Assembly (NCBI GenBank): GCA_028819295.1 | Contig: JAPPMA010000041.1 | Span: 1 to 48,944 of the forward strand | From: a bacterium | GTDB taxonomy: Bacteria; Actinomycetota; Acidimicrobiia; Acidimicrobiales; Bin134 | Direction: 5' to 3' | Length of the DNA: 48,944 bases | In this document: in pieces, positions 26,355-34,940 of the stretch | Layout of the letters: the number at the start of each line of letters is the position of its first letter | How positions within the stretch are numbered: the first letter of the stretch is position 1 | The notes under the pieces: model-generated | What the model was told of the DNA's origin: nothing | The model's database searches: none | What the model saw: only the letters and a program-made list of their open reading frames with translations | Program-made: the position numbers and the translations under genes

Positions 26355-26770
26355 TCGCCGACACCAGTGCGCTTCTCGCTGCGTTTGTTCCCGACCAGCG
26401 GATGCACGAGGCGTGCGCACGAGCGGTCGCTTCCACTCGGCCGCTTGTCCTGTCGCCTCTGGTCTTGGCCGAGTTGGACTATCTCACAGCCCGGCTTGCC
26501 GGGGTGGACGCCGAGTTGACCTTGCTGGGCGAGCTTTCCTCTGGTGCCTACGAGTTGGCGTCATTCGGGGTGGACGATCTGATCCGGGCTAGGGCCGTGG
26601 TCGAGCGCTACCGGGATCTGCCCCTCGGTCTGGCCGACGCCTCGCTCGTTGTGCTGGCAGACCGGTATGAGACCGACACCATCTTGACTCTTGACGAACG
26701 GCATTTCCGCGTCGTCCGATCCCTTTCCGGAAAACCGTTCCGCCTGCTGCCCGCCGATGCTCAGCAATGA
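26351..26770 (+). CDS. vapC: PIN-domain toxin VapC
   Basis: The 139-residue protein has the PIN-nuclease acidic residues: Asp in MIADTSALLA (residue 4), Glu in VLAELDYL (about 42), Asp in GLADASLVVLADRY (about 97) and Asp in TILTLDERHF (about 115). VapC toxins cleave specific RNAs, often tRNA, when free of VapB. The GTG start is coupled to vapB. The 3' end overlaps the end of a decayed monooxygenase gene on the other strand by ten bases. Complete and apparently functional. Confidence 0.9.
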   Translation: MIADTSALLAAFVPDQRMHEACARAVASTRPLVLSPLVLAELDYLTARLAGVDAELTLLGELSSGAYELASFGVDDLIRARAVVERYRDLPLGLADASLVVLADRYETDTILTLDERHFRVVRSLSGKPFRLLPADAQQ

Positions 26771-27125
26771 CCGCAGGCTGACCAGCCTTCTTTGTCCTCC
26801 ATGAACAGGGCCAGCACTGTCTTGTTGACGCCCCGTTCGGCCAGCTCGGTCAATCGATCGATGCAATATTCGGTTGAGCCGGCGATGGTGCCTCGACTGG
26901 CCAAGAACTCGGTGAGGCCGTGCTTGTCGGCCAGCCCGGCGCTGACGTTGGCGCCGTCGGCAAAGGCATGGTGACGGCTGTCGTATTCGGCCATCATGGC
27001 GGCCACCCGGGGTTTTATGTCCTCTGGAAGCCCCTTGCCGTACATGTGGAATCGGTGGACATGGTTGGCGGTGCCCTCGATCAGGAGCTTGATCTGCTCC
27101 AGGCCGGCCTCCTCCGAAATCGAGC
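26761..27125 (-). pseudogene. C-terminal remnant of a luciferase-like (F420-dependent) monooxygenase
   Basis: The frame reads EEAGLEQIKLLIEGTANHVH and ends with GTIAGSTEYCIDRLTELAER, which resembles the C-terminal helices of luciferase-like monooxygenases. The catalytic barrel (about the first 200 residues) is absent. The homology ends near 27115, exactly where a ligase remnant on the other strand begins. The only in-frame ATG (27045) would give 94 residues, so this is a leftover of a larger gene removed by a deletion or insertion. Confidence 0.65.
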
Positions 27126-27382
27126 GGGTGCTGGGCGCGGACAGCCGGGTGGCCGAATGCTGCGTGGTCGGCCGGCCCGACGACCGCCTCGGCTAGGTTG
27201 CAGTGGCATTTGTGCAGCCGGCTGGCAGCGTCGAATTAGCGGCAGACGAATTGTTCGAGTGGTACCGATCCAATCTGGCCCCGTACAAGGTTCCCAGCGA
27301 GATCTGCTTCGTAGAGGCATTTCCCCGCAGTCCTCTGGGCAAGACTGCTCGATCCCAAGCACAGACAATGGCTCTAGGATGA
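27110..27382 (+). pseudogene. C-terminal remnant of an acyl-CoA ligase (AMP-binding family)
   Basis: The frame reads SSEIERVLGADSRVAECCVV, then RPDDRLG, an in-frame TAG (27194-27196), VAVAFVQPAG, and LAPYKVPSEICFVEAFPRSP followed by LGKTAR with the catalytic lysine. This is the C-terminal domain of fatty-acid/acyl-CoA ligases. The N-terminal adenylation domain and any start are missing, and the stop codon shows it is dead. It ends 16 bases before the next gene. Confidence 0.75.
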
Positions 27383-27398
27383 GCGGGCGGAGGCACCG

Positions 27399-27926
27399 AT
27401 GAGCGACGAACAGCCACCCACCGAGGGGGCGGCCGACTACGAGGACGTGACGGGGTGGGGCCTGGACAGTGAAGCCGAGCAGGCCATGCTGGCCGCTCAA
27501 ACCGAGTGTACGTTCATCTGGGCCAACAAGGAGGGGTGGCCGGTGGGGGTCATCATGAGCTTCATCTGGCGTGAGGGCCGGTTCTGGCTCACGGCCAGCG
27601 GCCAGCGGGCTCGCATCGCCGCGGTGCGCCGCGACCCCCGGGTTTGCATAGTGGTGACCAGCACCGGGGCGGCGGAGGTACCCCGAAGGCAGACAGTTAC
27701 CTACAAGGGCACCTGCCGCCTCCATGACGACGACGAGACCAAGGCCTGGTTCTACCCGGAGCTGGCTGCCGCCCTCCACGACGACGAAGACATGCAGCGC
27801 CACTTCACCCGGTTCTTGGACTCCCCCCGACGGGTGATCCTTGAAGTGGAGCCCACCCAGCGCATCTCCTTCGACGGCGCCAAGCAGTCGGCGGCCACTG
27901 CGGCCTGGATCGAGGACAACCGCTGA
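27399..27926 (+). CDS. Pyridoxamine-oxidase-like flavin/F420-binding protein
   Basis: A 175-residue split-barrel protein. CTFIWANKEGWPVGVIMSFI is the first barrel hairpin and FWLTASGQRARIAAVRRDPR is the typical cofactor-contact segment. Members bind FMN or F420 and reduce varied substrates; the substrate cannot be assigned. GGAGG lies five bases before the ATG. In this F420-rich neighbourhood an F420-dependent role is plausible. It is convergent with the betaine permease, 17 bases apart. Confidence 0.8.
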   Translation: MSDEQPPTEGAADYEDVTGWGLDSEAEQAMLAAQTECTFIWANKEGWPVGVIMSFIWREGRFWLTASGQRARIAAVRRDPRVCIVVTSTGAAEVPRRQTVTYKGTCRLHDDDETKAWFYPELAAALHDDEDMQRHFTRFLDSPRRVILEVEPTQRISFDGAKQSAATAAWIEDNR

Positions 27927-27943
27927 ATTCGGATTCCTGGCCG

Positions 27944-29893
27944 TCAGACCGCCGCTGGGGGGCGCAGCCGATCGGCGATGGCCCGGGTGAGGCGGTCGAG
28001 GATGCTGGCCAGCAGCACGATGGCGATGCCGGCCTCGAAGCCCCGGCCCACCGCATCGCTGCGCCGCAGCCCCCGGACCGCTTCCAGGCCCAGCCCGCCG
28101 CCACCGACCAAGCCGGCGATGACCACCATGGCCAGGATCAGCATGATCACCTGGTTCACCGCCACCATCAGCTCGGGTGCGGCCAGCGGCATCTCCACTC
28201 GGCGCAGACGCTGGCTGCGGGTCGCTCCGAAGCTCTCGGCGGCCTCGTGGATATCGGCAGGTACCCGGCGCAACCCCAGATCGGTGTAGTGGACCGCAGC
28301 GGGAAGGGCGTAGATCACCGAGGCGATGATTCCGGGTATGCGGCCCACGTGGAAGAGGGTGATCACCGGCACCAGCAGCACGAAGCTGGGGATGGTCTGA
28401 AAGAAGTCCAGCACCGGCTTCAAGGCCGTTCGGAGCAGATCATTGTGGGAGCTCATTATCCCCACCGGCACACCGATAGCCAGCGTGATGGCCACCCCCA
28501 CGATGGTCTGGGCCAATGTGTCCATCGACAGCGCCCACATGCCCAAGAACCCGATGGCGAACAACGCCGCTCCGATGCCGACGGCCAGCCGGATGCCCCG
28601 AGCCCACAGACCGAGGACCACGCCGATCCCGATCATGGCCGGCCACGGGATGTCGGACGCCAGCAGTTCTCGAAGCGGGGTGACGAACTCGAGGGTGACG
28701 AAGTCGCTGAACGGACCGGTGCCGATCCCCGAGCCGCCGATGTCGTACAGGTTGTCCCGCGCCCAGTCAGTGGCGTCGTCCACGTAGGGGGCGAACTGCC
28801 AGTTCAGTGACTCGGGGAACTTGTTGTGGCCGAGCAAGCCGCCGACGATGCCCACTGCTGAGACCGTTGGGGCGAGCCACTTGATGGCCCGGGCGTCGCG
28901 ACCGGGGTCGGCGGTGGCGATGCCGGTGGAGAAGCGGTCGAGCACGATGGCCATGATCACGATGGCGACGCCGGCCTCCGACGCCTTTCCCACCTCGATG
29001 CTCTGCATGGCCCGCAGCACCACTTGTCCCAGTCCGCCGGCGCCGATGAAGGCGGCTATGACCACCATGCTCATGGCCAGCATGGTGGTCTGGTTCATGC
29101 CCGCGAAAATGGCCGGTCGGGCTTGGGGCAGGCGCACCAGCCGCAGCGTCTGGCGCTCGGTGGCCCCGAACATCTCTGATGCCTCCACGGTGACCTGGGG
29201 AACGGTCCGAAGCCCCACCTCGGTGAGCCTCACCACCGGAGCGAGGGCGAAGATCACGGTGGAGATCAAAGCCGGAACCCGTCCGACCCCGAACAGCAGC
29301 ACGAAGGGGATCAGATAGACGAATCCCGGCATGGTCTGCATGGCGTCCAAGGTGGGGCGGACCACCCTGGCAACGGCGTCGCTGCGCCAGGCCGCGATGC
29401 CCAGCGGAATGCCGATGACCATGGACATGAGAACCGACACCCCCATCAGAGCCAGGGTGGCGAAGGACTCCTCCCAGAGGTCGATCACCCCGATCAGCGC
29501 CACACCGGCCAGGCCCAGCACTCCGGCCACCCGCCCCCGGGTCCACCACAGGCCAACGCCGGTGAACAGCGGGTAGGAGTACCACGGGAACCACCTGAGG
29601 ATGGATTCCAACCGGCGGATGCCCCAGTCGATGGCGTCGGTGATGGGGTTCAAGAAGACGGTGTACAGCCAGTGGGAGGTCTGGTTGTTGATCAGCCATC
29701 GTCGGGCCCGGTCGATGGGGTCGGCCAGCCCGATGTCCCAGGACTCTGGAAAGACGTCGAAGTTGGTGAACAGCCGGAAGAGCAGAATCAGCACCACGAT
29801 GGCGCCGACGGCCAGGATAAAGCGCGCCAGGCGGCTGTCTGACGCAGTTCGAAGCCCGTTGGCCTTGCGGCGGGCCCCGGTCACATTTGCCAT
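27944..29893 (-). CDS. proW: Fused double permease of a glycine betaine-type ABC transporter
   Basis: At 649 residues this is about twice the normal ProW length. Two complete permease domains follow each other: the first with LDAMQTMPGFVYLIPFVLLF (about residues 195-215) and EASEMFGATERQTLRLVRLP (about 260), the second with LDFFQTIPSFVLLVPVITLF (about 500) and EAAESFGATRSQRLRRVEMP (about 560). Each repeat has its own set of membrane helices, and a linker holds PYVDDATDWARDNLYDIGGS. One chain could thus form the full channel. It lies ten bases after the ATPase gene, forming a transport unit whose binding protein is encoded 3.5 kb away in the same cluster. Confidence 0.9.
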   Translation of the reverse strand: MANVTGARRKANGLRTASDSRLARFILAVGAIVVLILLFRLFTNFDVFPESWDIGLADPIDRARRWLINNQTSHWLYTVFLNPITDAIDWGIRRLESILRWFPWYSYPLFTGVGLWWTRGRVAGVLGLAGVALIGVIDLWEESFATLALMGVSVLMSMVIGIPLGIAAWRSDAVARVVRPTLDAMQTMPGFVYLIPFVLLFGVGRVPALISTVIFALAPVVRLTEVGLRTVPQVTVEASEMFGATERQTLRLVRLPQARPAIFAGMNQTTMLAMSMVVIAAFIGAGGLGQVVLRAMQSIEVGKASEAGVAIVIMAIVLDRFSTGIATADPGRDARAIKWLAPTVSAVGIVGGLLGHNKFPESLNWQFAPYVDDATDWARDNLYDIGGSGIGTGPFSDFVTLEFVTPLRELLASDIPWPAMIGIGVVLGLWARGIRLAVGIGAALFAIGFLGMWALSMDTLAQTIVGVAITLAIGVPVGIMSSHNDLLRTALKPVLDFFQTIPSFVLLVPVITLFHVGRIPGIIASVIYALPAAVHYTDLGLRRVPADIHEAAESFGATRSQRLRRVEMPLAAPELMVAVNQVIMLILAMVVIAGLVGGGGLGLEAVRGLRRSDAVGRGFEAGIAIVLLASILDRLTRAIADRLRPPAAV

Positions 29894-29903
29894 GGCACCG
29901 TTG

Positions 29904-30947
29904 TCATGGGCGGTTCTCAGAAATCACGCCCGCGACATCATCCCCGTGGAGCAATCCCACCGGCGGCCCATCCTCATCGCACACCACCACGGGGGAGGTG
30001 GACCCGAGCAAGTGGGGGAGCGCGGCCTCCAGCGGCGTTGTCGACGAGACCCGCGGCCAGCCGGGATCGATAACGGCACCGTCGAGGGGCTTCATCAGCG
30101 TGCAGGCCTGCAAGACCTTGGCCACCGGGGCGTCCTGGGTAAACGCCCGCACATAGTCATCGGCTGGGCTGGTGAGAATCTCTACCGGAGTGCCGACCTG
30201 GACGAAGGCGCCGTCGTTCATGATGGCGATCCGGTCGGCCAGCTTCAGCGCCTCGGCGAAGTCATGGGTGATGAACACCAGTGTGCGCTGGAGTTTCATC
30301 TGGAGGTCGATGAGCTCGTCCTGCATGTCCCGGCGGATGAGCGGGTCGAGGGCGGAGAACGGCTCGTCGAAGAACAGCACTTCGGGATCGACGGCGAGGG
30401 CTCGGGCCAAACCCACCCGCTGTTGCATGCCGCCGCTGAGCTGCTGGGGATAGTGGTCGCCCCAACCCTCCAAACCAACCGTGTCCAATAGCTCCCGGGC
30501 TCGGTCTTGTCGGTCTTGACGATCAACCCCCTGCACCTCGAGCCCGTAAGCCACGTTGTCCACCACCTTGCGATGGGGGAACAGGCCGAAATGCTGGAAC
30601 ACCATGGCCATCTTCTGGCGGCGCAGCTGACGAAGCTTGGCGCTGTCAGCTTGGGTGAGTTCAGTGCCGCACAACTCAACCGTTCCCTTGGTCGGCGCTA
30701 CCAAATGGGAAACGCACCGGATGAGGGTGGATTTGCCCGACCCGGAGAGGCCCATGACCACGAACGTCTCTCCGGCGGCAACGTGGAAGCTGACGTCGCG
30801 GACGGCCACCACGCTTCCCGTGGCAGTCTGGATTTCCTCGCGGGTGGCCCCGGCCTCGGCCAACTCCTTTGCCTCGCGGGTCTTTCTTCCGAAGACCTTC
30901 CACACGCCTTCGACTCGGACTTGGGCTGTTTCGTTGGCTGTGTCCAT
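29904..30947 (-). CDS. proV: Glycine betaine/proline ABC transporter ATPase
   Basis: The 347-residue ATPase shows the ProV/OpuAA N-terminal extension (VFGRKTREAKELAEAGATRE), Walker A VMGLSGSGKSTLIRC, signature LSGGMQQRVGLARAL, Walker B VLFFDEPFSALDP and the H-loop. A shortened C-terminal CBS-like region follows (about residues 275-347), which in related proteins senses ionic strength. It energises uptake of betaine-type osmolytes. Its start is divergent from the TetR gene, with a perfect 16-bp palindrome 22 bases upstream of the ATG. A micro-repeat encodes DRQDRQDR in the middle. Confidence 0.92.
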   Translation of the reverse strand: MDTANETAQVRVEGVWKVFGRKTREAKELAEAGATREEIQTATGSVVAVRDVSFHVAAGETFVVMGLSGSGKSTLIRCVSHLVAPTKGTVELCGTELTQADSAKLRQLRRQKMAMVFQHFGLFPHRKVVDNVAYGLEVQGVDRQDRQDRARELLDTVGLEGWGDHYPQQLSGGMQQRVGLARALAVDPEVLFFDEPFSALDPLIRRDMQDELIDLQMKLQRTLVFITHDFAEALKLADRIAIMNDGAFVQVGTPVEILTSPADDYVRAFTQDAPVAKVLQACTLMKPLDGAVIDPGWPRVSSTTPLEAALPHLLGSTSPVVVCDEDGPPVGLLHGDDVAGVISENRP

Positions 30948-30969
30948 TGCGCCCCAGTCCTAGACCTTA

Positions 30970-30985
30970 CCGTCCGGTCGGACGG
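30970..30985. promoter_or_regulatory. Palindromic TetR-type operator in the proV/tetR intergenic region
   Basis: CCGTCCG-GT-CGGACGG is a perfect inverted repeat, a form typical of TetR-family operators. It lies between the divergent proV and tetR genes and could control both. Confidence 0.7.
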
Positions 30986-30990
30986 GTATC

Positions 30991-31088
30991 GGTTTGGAGC
31001 ATTCCGCCTCCGCGATGGTGGAGCCGCATGCCGTCGTCATCGGATATCCCAAGCCGGGTTTGGAGTACCCTGACTCGGCAATGGCGGA
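30991..31088. repeat. Imperfect 32-bp direct repeat at the tetR start, 66 bp apart
   Basis: The sequence at 30991-31022 recurs at 31057-31088 with about 24 of 32 bases the same, and both encode an L-E-x-x-x-S-A-M-x-E pattern in the tetR frame. The second copy contains the chosen start codon. Confidence 0.55.
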
Positions 31089-31698
31089 ATCGAAGGGGCG
31101 AACCAGGAATCTGCCGGTGCAAGAGCGGGCGGTGCTGACCCGTGACCGGATTCTGCAAGCGGCCGCCGAGGTGATCAAACAGGAGGGGGTGTCGTCGCTG
31201 ACCCTCGACAAGGTGGCGGCCCGAGCGGGGGTGAGCAAGGGCGGCTTCCTCTATCACTTCGGCTCCAAAGACGCGTTGATTATCGGGCTGCTCAACCAGG
31301 TGATGGGAGTCCTCGACGACGAGCTCAATGTGTTGGCCGAGGGCATTGACGCCCGCCAGGGAGCTTTCGCACTGGCCTATCTCGATTACGTGCGGGAGCC
31401 GACTAAGGCGGCCACCGATACGGCGGTGTCGATCCTGGCCGCAGCCGCGGTGGACGACGATCTGCTGGACAGCACGCGGGAGACGTTTGAACTCTGGCAA
31501 GACCGGTTGCGCCACGACGACGGTCTCGACGATGTGGTGGCGCTGTTGGCCCGGATCGTGGGCGACGGTCTCTGGCTCATCGACCTGTTCGGACTGGCAC
31601 CGCCGACCGCGGAGGAACGCAGGAAGGTGATCGACATGGTTTCCAACCTGATCGGCGATCATGGAGTGGCTCGGGACCTGATCGGCTCAGCCGAATAA
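31081..31698 (+). CDS. TetR-family regulator, probably of the betaine/choline cluster
   Basis: The 205-residue protein has the TetR DNA-binding domain (RILQAAAEVIKQEGVSSLTL then KVAARAGVSKGGFLYHFGSK, about residues 22-65) and an all-helical ligand domain ending with a cap (RKVIDMVSNLIGDHG). It sits between proVW and the choline dehydrogenase gene, so a BetI-like role is likely. The frame is open upstream to 30994; the ATG at 31081 gives the usual N-terminus. Its last 40 bases overlap the 3' end of the convergent GMC oxidoreductase gene. Confidence 0.87.
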   Translation: MAESKGRTRNLPVQERAVLTRDRILQAAAEVIKQEGVSSLTLDKVAARAGVSKGGFLYHFGSKDALIIGLLNQVMGVLDDELNVLAEGIDARQGAFALAYLDYVREPTKAATDTAVSILAAAAVDDDLLDSTRETFELWQDRLRHDDGLDDVVALLARIVGDGLWLIDLFGLAPPTAEERRKVIDMVSNLIGDHGVARDLIGSAE

Positions 31699-33311
31699 AC
31701 CGGGACGTCCTCGGGGGGAAGCGGCTCGCGGCCCAGTATGAGGTCAGCTGCCTTCTCGGCGATCATCATCACCGGTGCATAGATGTTGCCGTTGGTGACG
31801 GTGGGCATCACTGAGGCATCTACCACCATCAGCCCGCTGGTGCCGTGAACCTCCATCGTCTTGGGGTGCACGACCGATTGGTCATCGGTGCCCATGCGGG
31901 CCGTTCCGGCCGGGTGCAGCGCGGTTTCGGCATCGTGGGCCACCCAGTCCATGATCTGCTGATCGGTGGAGACATCGGGTCCGGGCGACAACTCGCCGGC
32001 GTTGTAGGGGGCGAACGCCGGTTGGTTCATGATGGTGCGGGTCACTCGGACGGTTTCCACCCATTCGCGTCGGTCCTGCTCGGTGGAGAGGTAGTTGAAC
32101 TGGATCGCCGGCTTCACCCGGGGGTCGCGGGACTTGATTCGCAGATGGCCCCGGGCATCCGAGTACATCGGCCCCACGTGGACCTGGTAACCGTGTCCGC
32201 CGCTCGGCGACGAGCCGTCGTAGCGGATGGCCAGCGGCAGGAAGTGGATCATGAGATTCGGGTAGGACTCATCGGGATTGGAGCGGACGAAACCGCCGCC
32301 TTCGAAGTGGTTGGTGGCCCCTGGTCCCTTTCGGGCCAGCCATTGCAAGCCGATCCAGGGCCGGCGCCACAGCTTGAGATGCGGCTGCATGGAGACCGGT
32401 TGGCTGGAGGCGTACTGGACGTACACCTCTAGGTGGTCTTGAAGGTTCCCTCCCACTCCGGGCCGATCGGCCACCACCGGGATCTCCAGCGATCCCAGCA
32501 GGTCGGCCGGACCCACTCCGGAGAGTTGCAGAAGCTGGGCCGAGCCGAATGCCCCTGCGCACAGCAGAATGTGCGCACCTCGGGCGGTATGGGTGCGTCC
32601 CCGTCGGCGGTACTCGACGCCGACGGCCCGGCTGCCCTCGAACAGCACCCGGCTGATGAGGGTTCCGGTCTCCACCTTGAGGTTCCTGCGGTGCATCACC
32701 GGGTGCAAGTAGGCCTGCGATGCCGAGAGTCGCCGACCCCGGTGGACGTTGCGGTCGAACGCCGCGAATCCCTCCTGGCGATACCCGTTTACGTCGTCGG
32801 TCAGCTCGTATCCAGCCTCCTGTACTGCCTTGAAGAAGGCGGTGAACAGGGGGCTGTCGGCCGGTCCCCGCTCCAACACCAGCGGTCCCTGGCCACCACG
32901 CCACTGGTCGGTTCCCGCCAAGCAGGTCTCCATCCGCTTGAAGTACGGCAGGCAGTGGGGGTAGTCCCAGTTCTCCATGCCGGGTTCGGTGGCCCATTTG
33001 TCGTAATCGGCGGGGTTTCCCCGCTGGAAGATCATGCCGTTGATGGAACTGGAGCCCCCGAGAACCTTCCCCCGGGCGTGGTAGACCCTCCGGCCTCCCA
33101 TGTAGGGCTCGGGCTCGCTCTCGTACTTCCAGTCGTAGAAGCGGTTTCCTATGGGGAATGCCAAGGCCGCGGGCATGTGGATGAACACATCCCACTTGTG
33201 ATCCTTGCGCCCCGCCTCCAACACCAAGACCCTGTTCTCGGTATCCGCGCTGAGCCGGTTGGCCAACGCGCAGCCGGCAGAGCCACCTCCGACGATGATG
33301 AAGTCGTACAA
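31659..33311 (-). CDS. betA: GMC oxidoreductase, choline dehydrogenase-like
   Basis: The 550-residue flavoprotein has the FAD dinucleotide fold YDFIIVGGGSAGCALANRLS at its N-terminus, the GMC signature GKVLGGSSSINGMIFQRGNP (about residues 80-100) and the C-terminal catalytic HPAGTARMG (His, about 465). Length and motifs match BetA, which oxidises choline toward glycine betaine, though other alcohols are possible. The TTG start has AGGAG six bases upstream. It follows the binding-protein gene through a strong terminator, and no betaine aldehyde dehydrogenase is present in the window. Confidence 0.88.
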   Translation of the reverse strand: MYDFIIVGGGSAGCALANRLSADTENRVLVLEAGRKDHKWDVFIHMPAALAFPIGNRFYDWKYESEPEPYMGGRRVYHARGKVLGGSSSINGMIFQRGNPADYDKWATEPGMENWDYPHCLPYFKRMETCLAGTDQWRGGQGPLVLERGPADSPLFTAFFKAVQEAGYELTDDVNGYRQEGFAAFDRNVHRGRRLSASQAYLHPVMHRRNLKVETGTLISRVLFEGSRAVGVEYRRRGRTHTARGAHILLCAGAFGSAQLLQLSGVGPADLLGSLEIPVVADRPGVGGNLQDHLEVYVQYASSQPVSMQPHLKLWRRPWIGLQWLARKGPGATNHFEGGGFVRSNPDESYPNLMIHFLPLAIRYDGSSPSGGHGYQVHVGPMYSDARGHLRIKSRDPRVKPAIQFNYLSTEQDRREWVETVRVTRTIMNQPAFAPYNAGELSPGPDVSTDQQIMDWVAHDAETALHPAGTARMGTDDQSVVHPKTMEVHGTSGLMVVDASVMPTVTNGNIYAPVMMIAEKAADLILGREPLPPEDVPVYSAEPIRSRATP

Positions 33312-33335
33312 CGACTGCTCCTAAAAAGAGGAAAA

Positions 33336-33381
33336 GAGAACCGGTGTCGGCAACTCCTGCAAGCCGCCGACACCGGTTCTC
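33336..33381 (-). terminator. Strong intrinsic terminator between the binding-protein gene and betA
   Basis: Two perfect 16-base arms (GAGAACCGGTGTCGGC and its complement) enclose a 14-base loop, followed on the minus strand by TTTTCCTCTTTTT. It starts ten bases after the binding-protein stop and lies 24 bases before the betA start, so it could limit read-through and set the expression ratio. Confidence 0.9.
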
Positions 33382-33390
33382 AGATGGAGC

Positions 33391-34377
33391 CTAGGAGGGG
33401 AGCCAAGCTCTCCAGACGTTCTCGTTAGCCTCGATCCACTGGGCTGCGGCGTCGTCCACTGACATTCCGTCGTTTTCGATCGCGGCCAGCATCGAGATTT
33501 GGTCGGCGCTGGTGTAGTTCATCGTACGCAAGAAGGCATCGGCGTCAGGAGCGTTCTCAACCAAGTCGCTATTGATGATCTTGAACAGCAGGTCTGCTGG
33601 GTAGTCGCAGTCAACATCTTCGGGCGCGCTCGCCGCTGCCTCGCCGCAGGCGTCGGTGTACTCGGGAAGGAGCACATTCGTGAGGTCGTAGTTGTTGAAT
33701 GCCGAGTGCGGCGTCCACAGGTAGACAAGGACCGGCTCTTGACGGCTGTATGCCGAATCGACCGCGGCCAGGATTGCAGCCTCGGAGCCGGCGTAGACCA
33801 CCTGGAGAGGCAGGCCCAAGTTGTTGATGATCGCCTCGTCGAACTGCACGAAGCTTGGGTCGCCGCCCAGGAATTGTCCCAGGTCACCGGTTTCCGCAGT
33901 GGCAAATAGACCGGCGACCTCAGGATCGGTGAAGCCCTCCCAAGTGGCCAGTTCTGGGTACTGGTCCACCATGTAGGTGGGGATGAACCAGCCGATCTTG
34001 CCGATCGGGCCGAGCAGTCCGGCGTCGTCGATGTTCGCATCTGGATTGTCGATGAAGTCGACGATGTCCTGGGCGTGCCCAGAAGGCCAGACTTCAAGCG
34101 ATACATCGATGTCGCCGGTGTTGATGGCTGGCCACTGGGCGTTCTCGTCGATGTCCACCCGGACAACGTCATATCCGAGTTCGCTCTCCAGGAGCTGGGC
34201 GGCTACCGCGGAGTTCGCCGCAGCTCCGTTCCATCCGTTGACTGCAATAGTGATCGTCGACTGCGAGCCTCGGGAGTCGTCGTCGTTGCCGCAGCTGACG
34301 GCGACGAGCGCCAGTACAGCCAAGAGCAGGACGATGACTCTCCAGCTTCGGGTCGATTTGGTCTTTGTCGTTCGCAT
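33391..34377 (-). CDS. proX: Glycine betaine-type substrate-binding lipoprotein
   Basis: The 328-residue protein starts with a basic stretch and hydrophobic signal (WRVIVLLLAVLALVAVSCG) whose cysteine forms a lipobox. The mature part is an OpuAC/ProX-type fold: ITIAVNGWNGAAANSAVAAQ at the start and VDQYPELATWEGFTDPEVAG in the middle, with aromatic residues suited to bind a quaternary ammonium. The ATG is preceded by GGGGGGA. It probably serves the ProVW-type transporter encoded 2.4 kb further on. An inverted repeat lies 27 bases upstream. Confidence 0.9.
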   Translation of the reverse strand: MRTTKTKSTRSWRVIVLLLAVLALVAVSCGNDDDSRGSQSTITIAVNGWNGAAANSAVAAQLLESELGYDVVRVDIDENAQWPAINTGDIDVSLEVWPSGHAQDIVDFIDNPDANIDDAGLLGPIGKIGWFIPTYMVDQYPELATWEGFTDPEVAGLFATAETGDLGQFLGGDPSFVQFDEAIINNLGLPLQVVYAGSEAAILAAVDSAYSRQEPVLVYLWTPHSAFNNYDLTNVLLPEYTDACGEAAASAPEDVDCDYPADLLFKIINSDLVENAPDADAFLRTMNYTSADQISMLAAIENDGMSVDDAAAQWIEANENVWRAWLPS

Positions 34378-34403
34378 GGGATCCCCCCTAAGTTCAATTG
34401 CCA

Positions 34404-34427
34404 AAAACAGGCTAGCTGGACTGTTTT
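34404..34427. promoter_or_regulatory. Inverted repeat in the binding-protein promoter region
   Basis: AAAACAG and CTGTTTT flank a ten-base centre containing the palindrome GCTAGC. It could be an operator for the TetR protein or another regulator; clear -35/-10 boxes were not assigned. Confidence 0.5.
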
Positions 34428-34530
34428 GTAAGATAGCACATGGCACAGCCGTGCGCTAGAGCTTCTTCGCATTTGGCAGAGCGGGCGCGGGGCGGGCCAT
34501 GCTGGGCTTCCCCGATCACTGGAGAATGCG

Positions 34531-34905
34531 ATGTCTGATCTGCCGGCCGATCCCCGCGAACTGGTGAGCGCGTTCTGCACCGCGTGGGCCAACGGCGACG
34601 CCGATGAGCTGATGGCCTACTTCACTGACGATGCCGTCTATCACAACGTGCCGATTGATCCTCTGGAGGGGGCCGAGGCCATACGGGCGTTCTTGGAGGG
34701 GTTCTTCGCCACGTCCGGGGGAATCGTGTTTGAGACCCACCATCAGGCGGCGAATGGCAATGTGGTCTTGAACGAGCGGACCGACTACATCAACACCGGC
34801 GACGGCCAGGTGGCTCTGCCGGTGTGCGGCGTGTTCGAGATTCGCGACGGCCGAATCGCCCGCTGGTCGGACTATTTCGACATGGGACAGTTCGCCGGCG
34901 GCTGA
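34531..34905 (+). CDS. SnoaL/limonene-epoxide-hydrolase-like protein
   Basis: The 124-residue single-domain protein has the cone-shaped NTF2-like fold. The segments ADELMAYFTDDAVYHNVPID, LEGAEAIRAFLEGFF and VFEIRDGRIARWSDYFDMGQ match the limonene-1,2-epoxide hydrolase group, with the Arg and Asp pair of the active site visible near the C-terminus. It may hydrolyse an epoxide, but the fold also serves other roles. GGAG lies six bases before the ATG. It is convergent with the DegT-family gene. Confidence 0.8.
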   Translation: MSDLPADPRELVSAFCTAWANGDADELMAYFTDDAVYHNVPIDPLEGAEAIRAFLEGFFATSGGIVFETHHQAANGNVVLNERTDYINTGDGQVALPVCGVFEIRDGRIARWSDYFDMGQFAGG

Positions 34906-34940
34906 GCGCTTCGCCTCCCCGCCCCAAAGCAGCGGGCAGA

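Noticed and set aside
27399..27926. Part of the acyl-CoA ligase remnant
   Set aside because: It has its own GGAGG ribosome site, ATG and an unrelated split-barrel fold.
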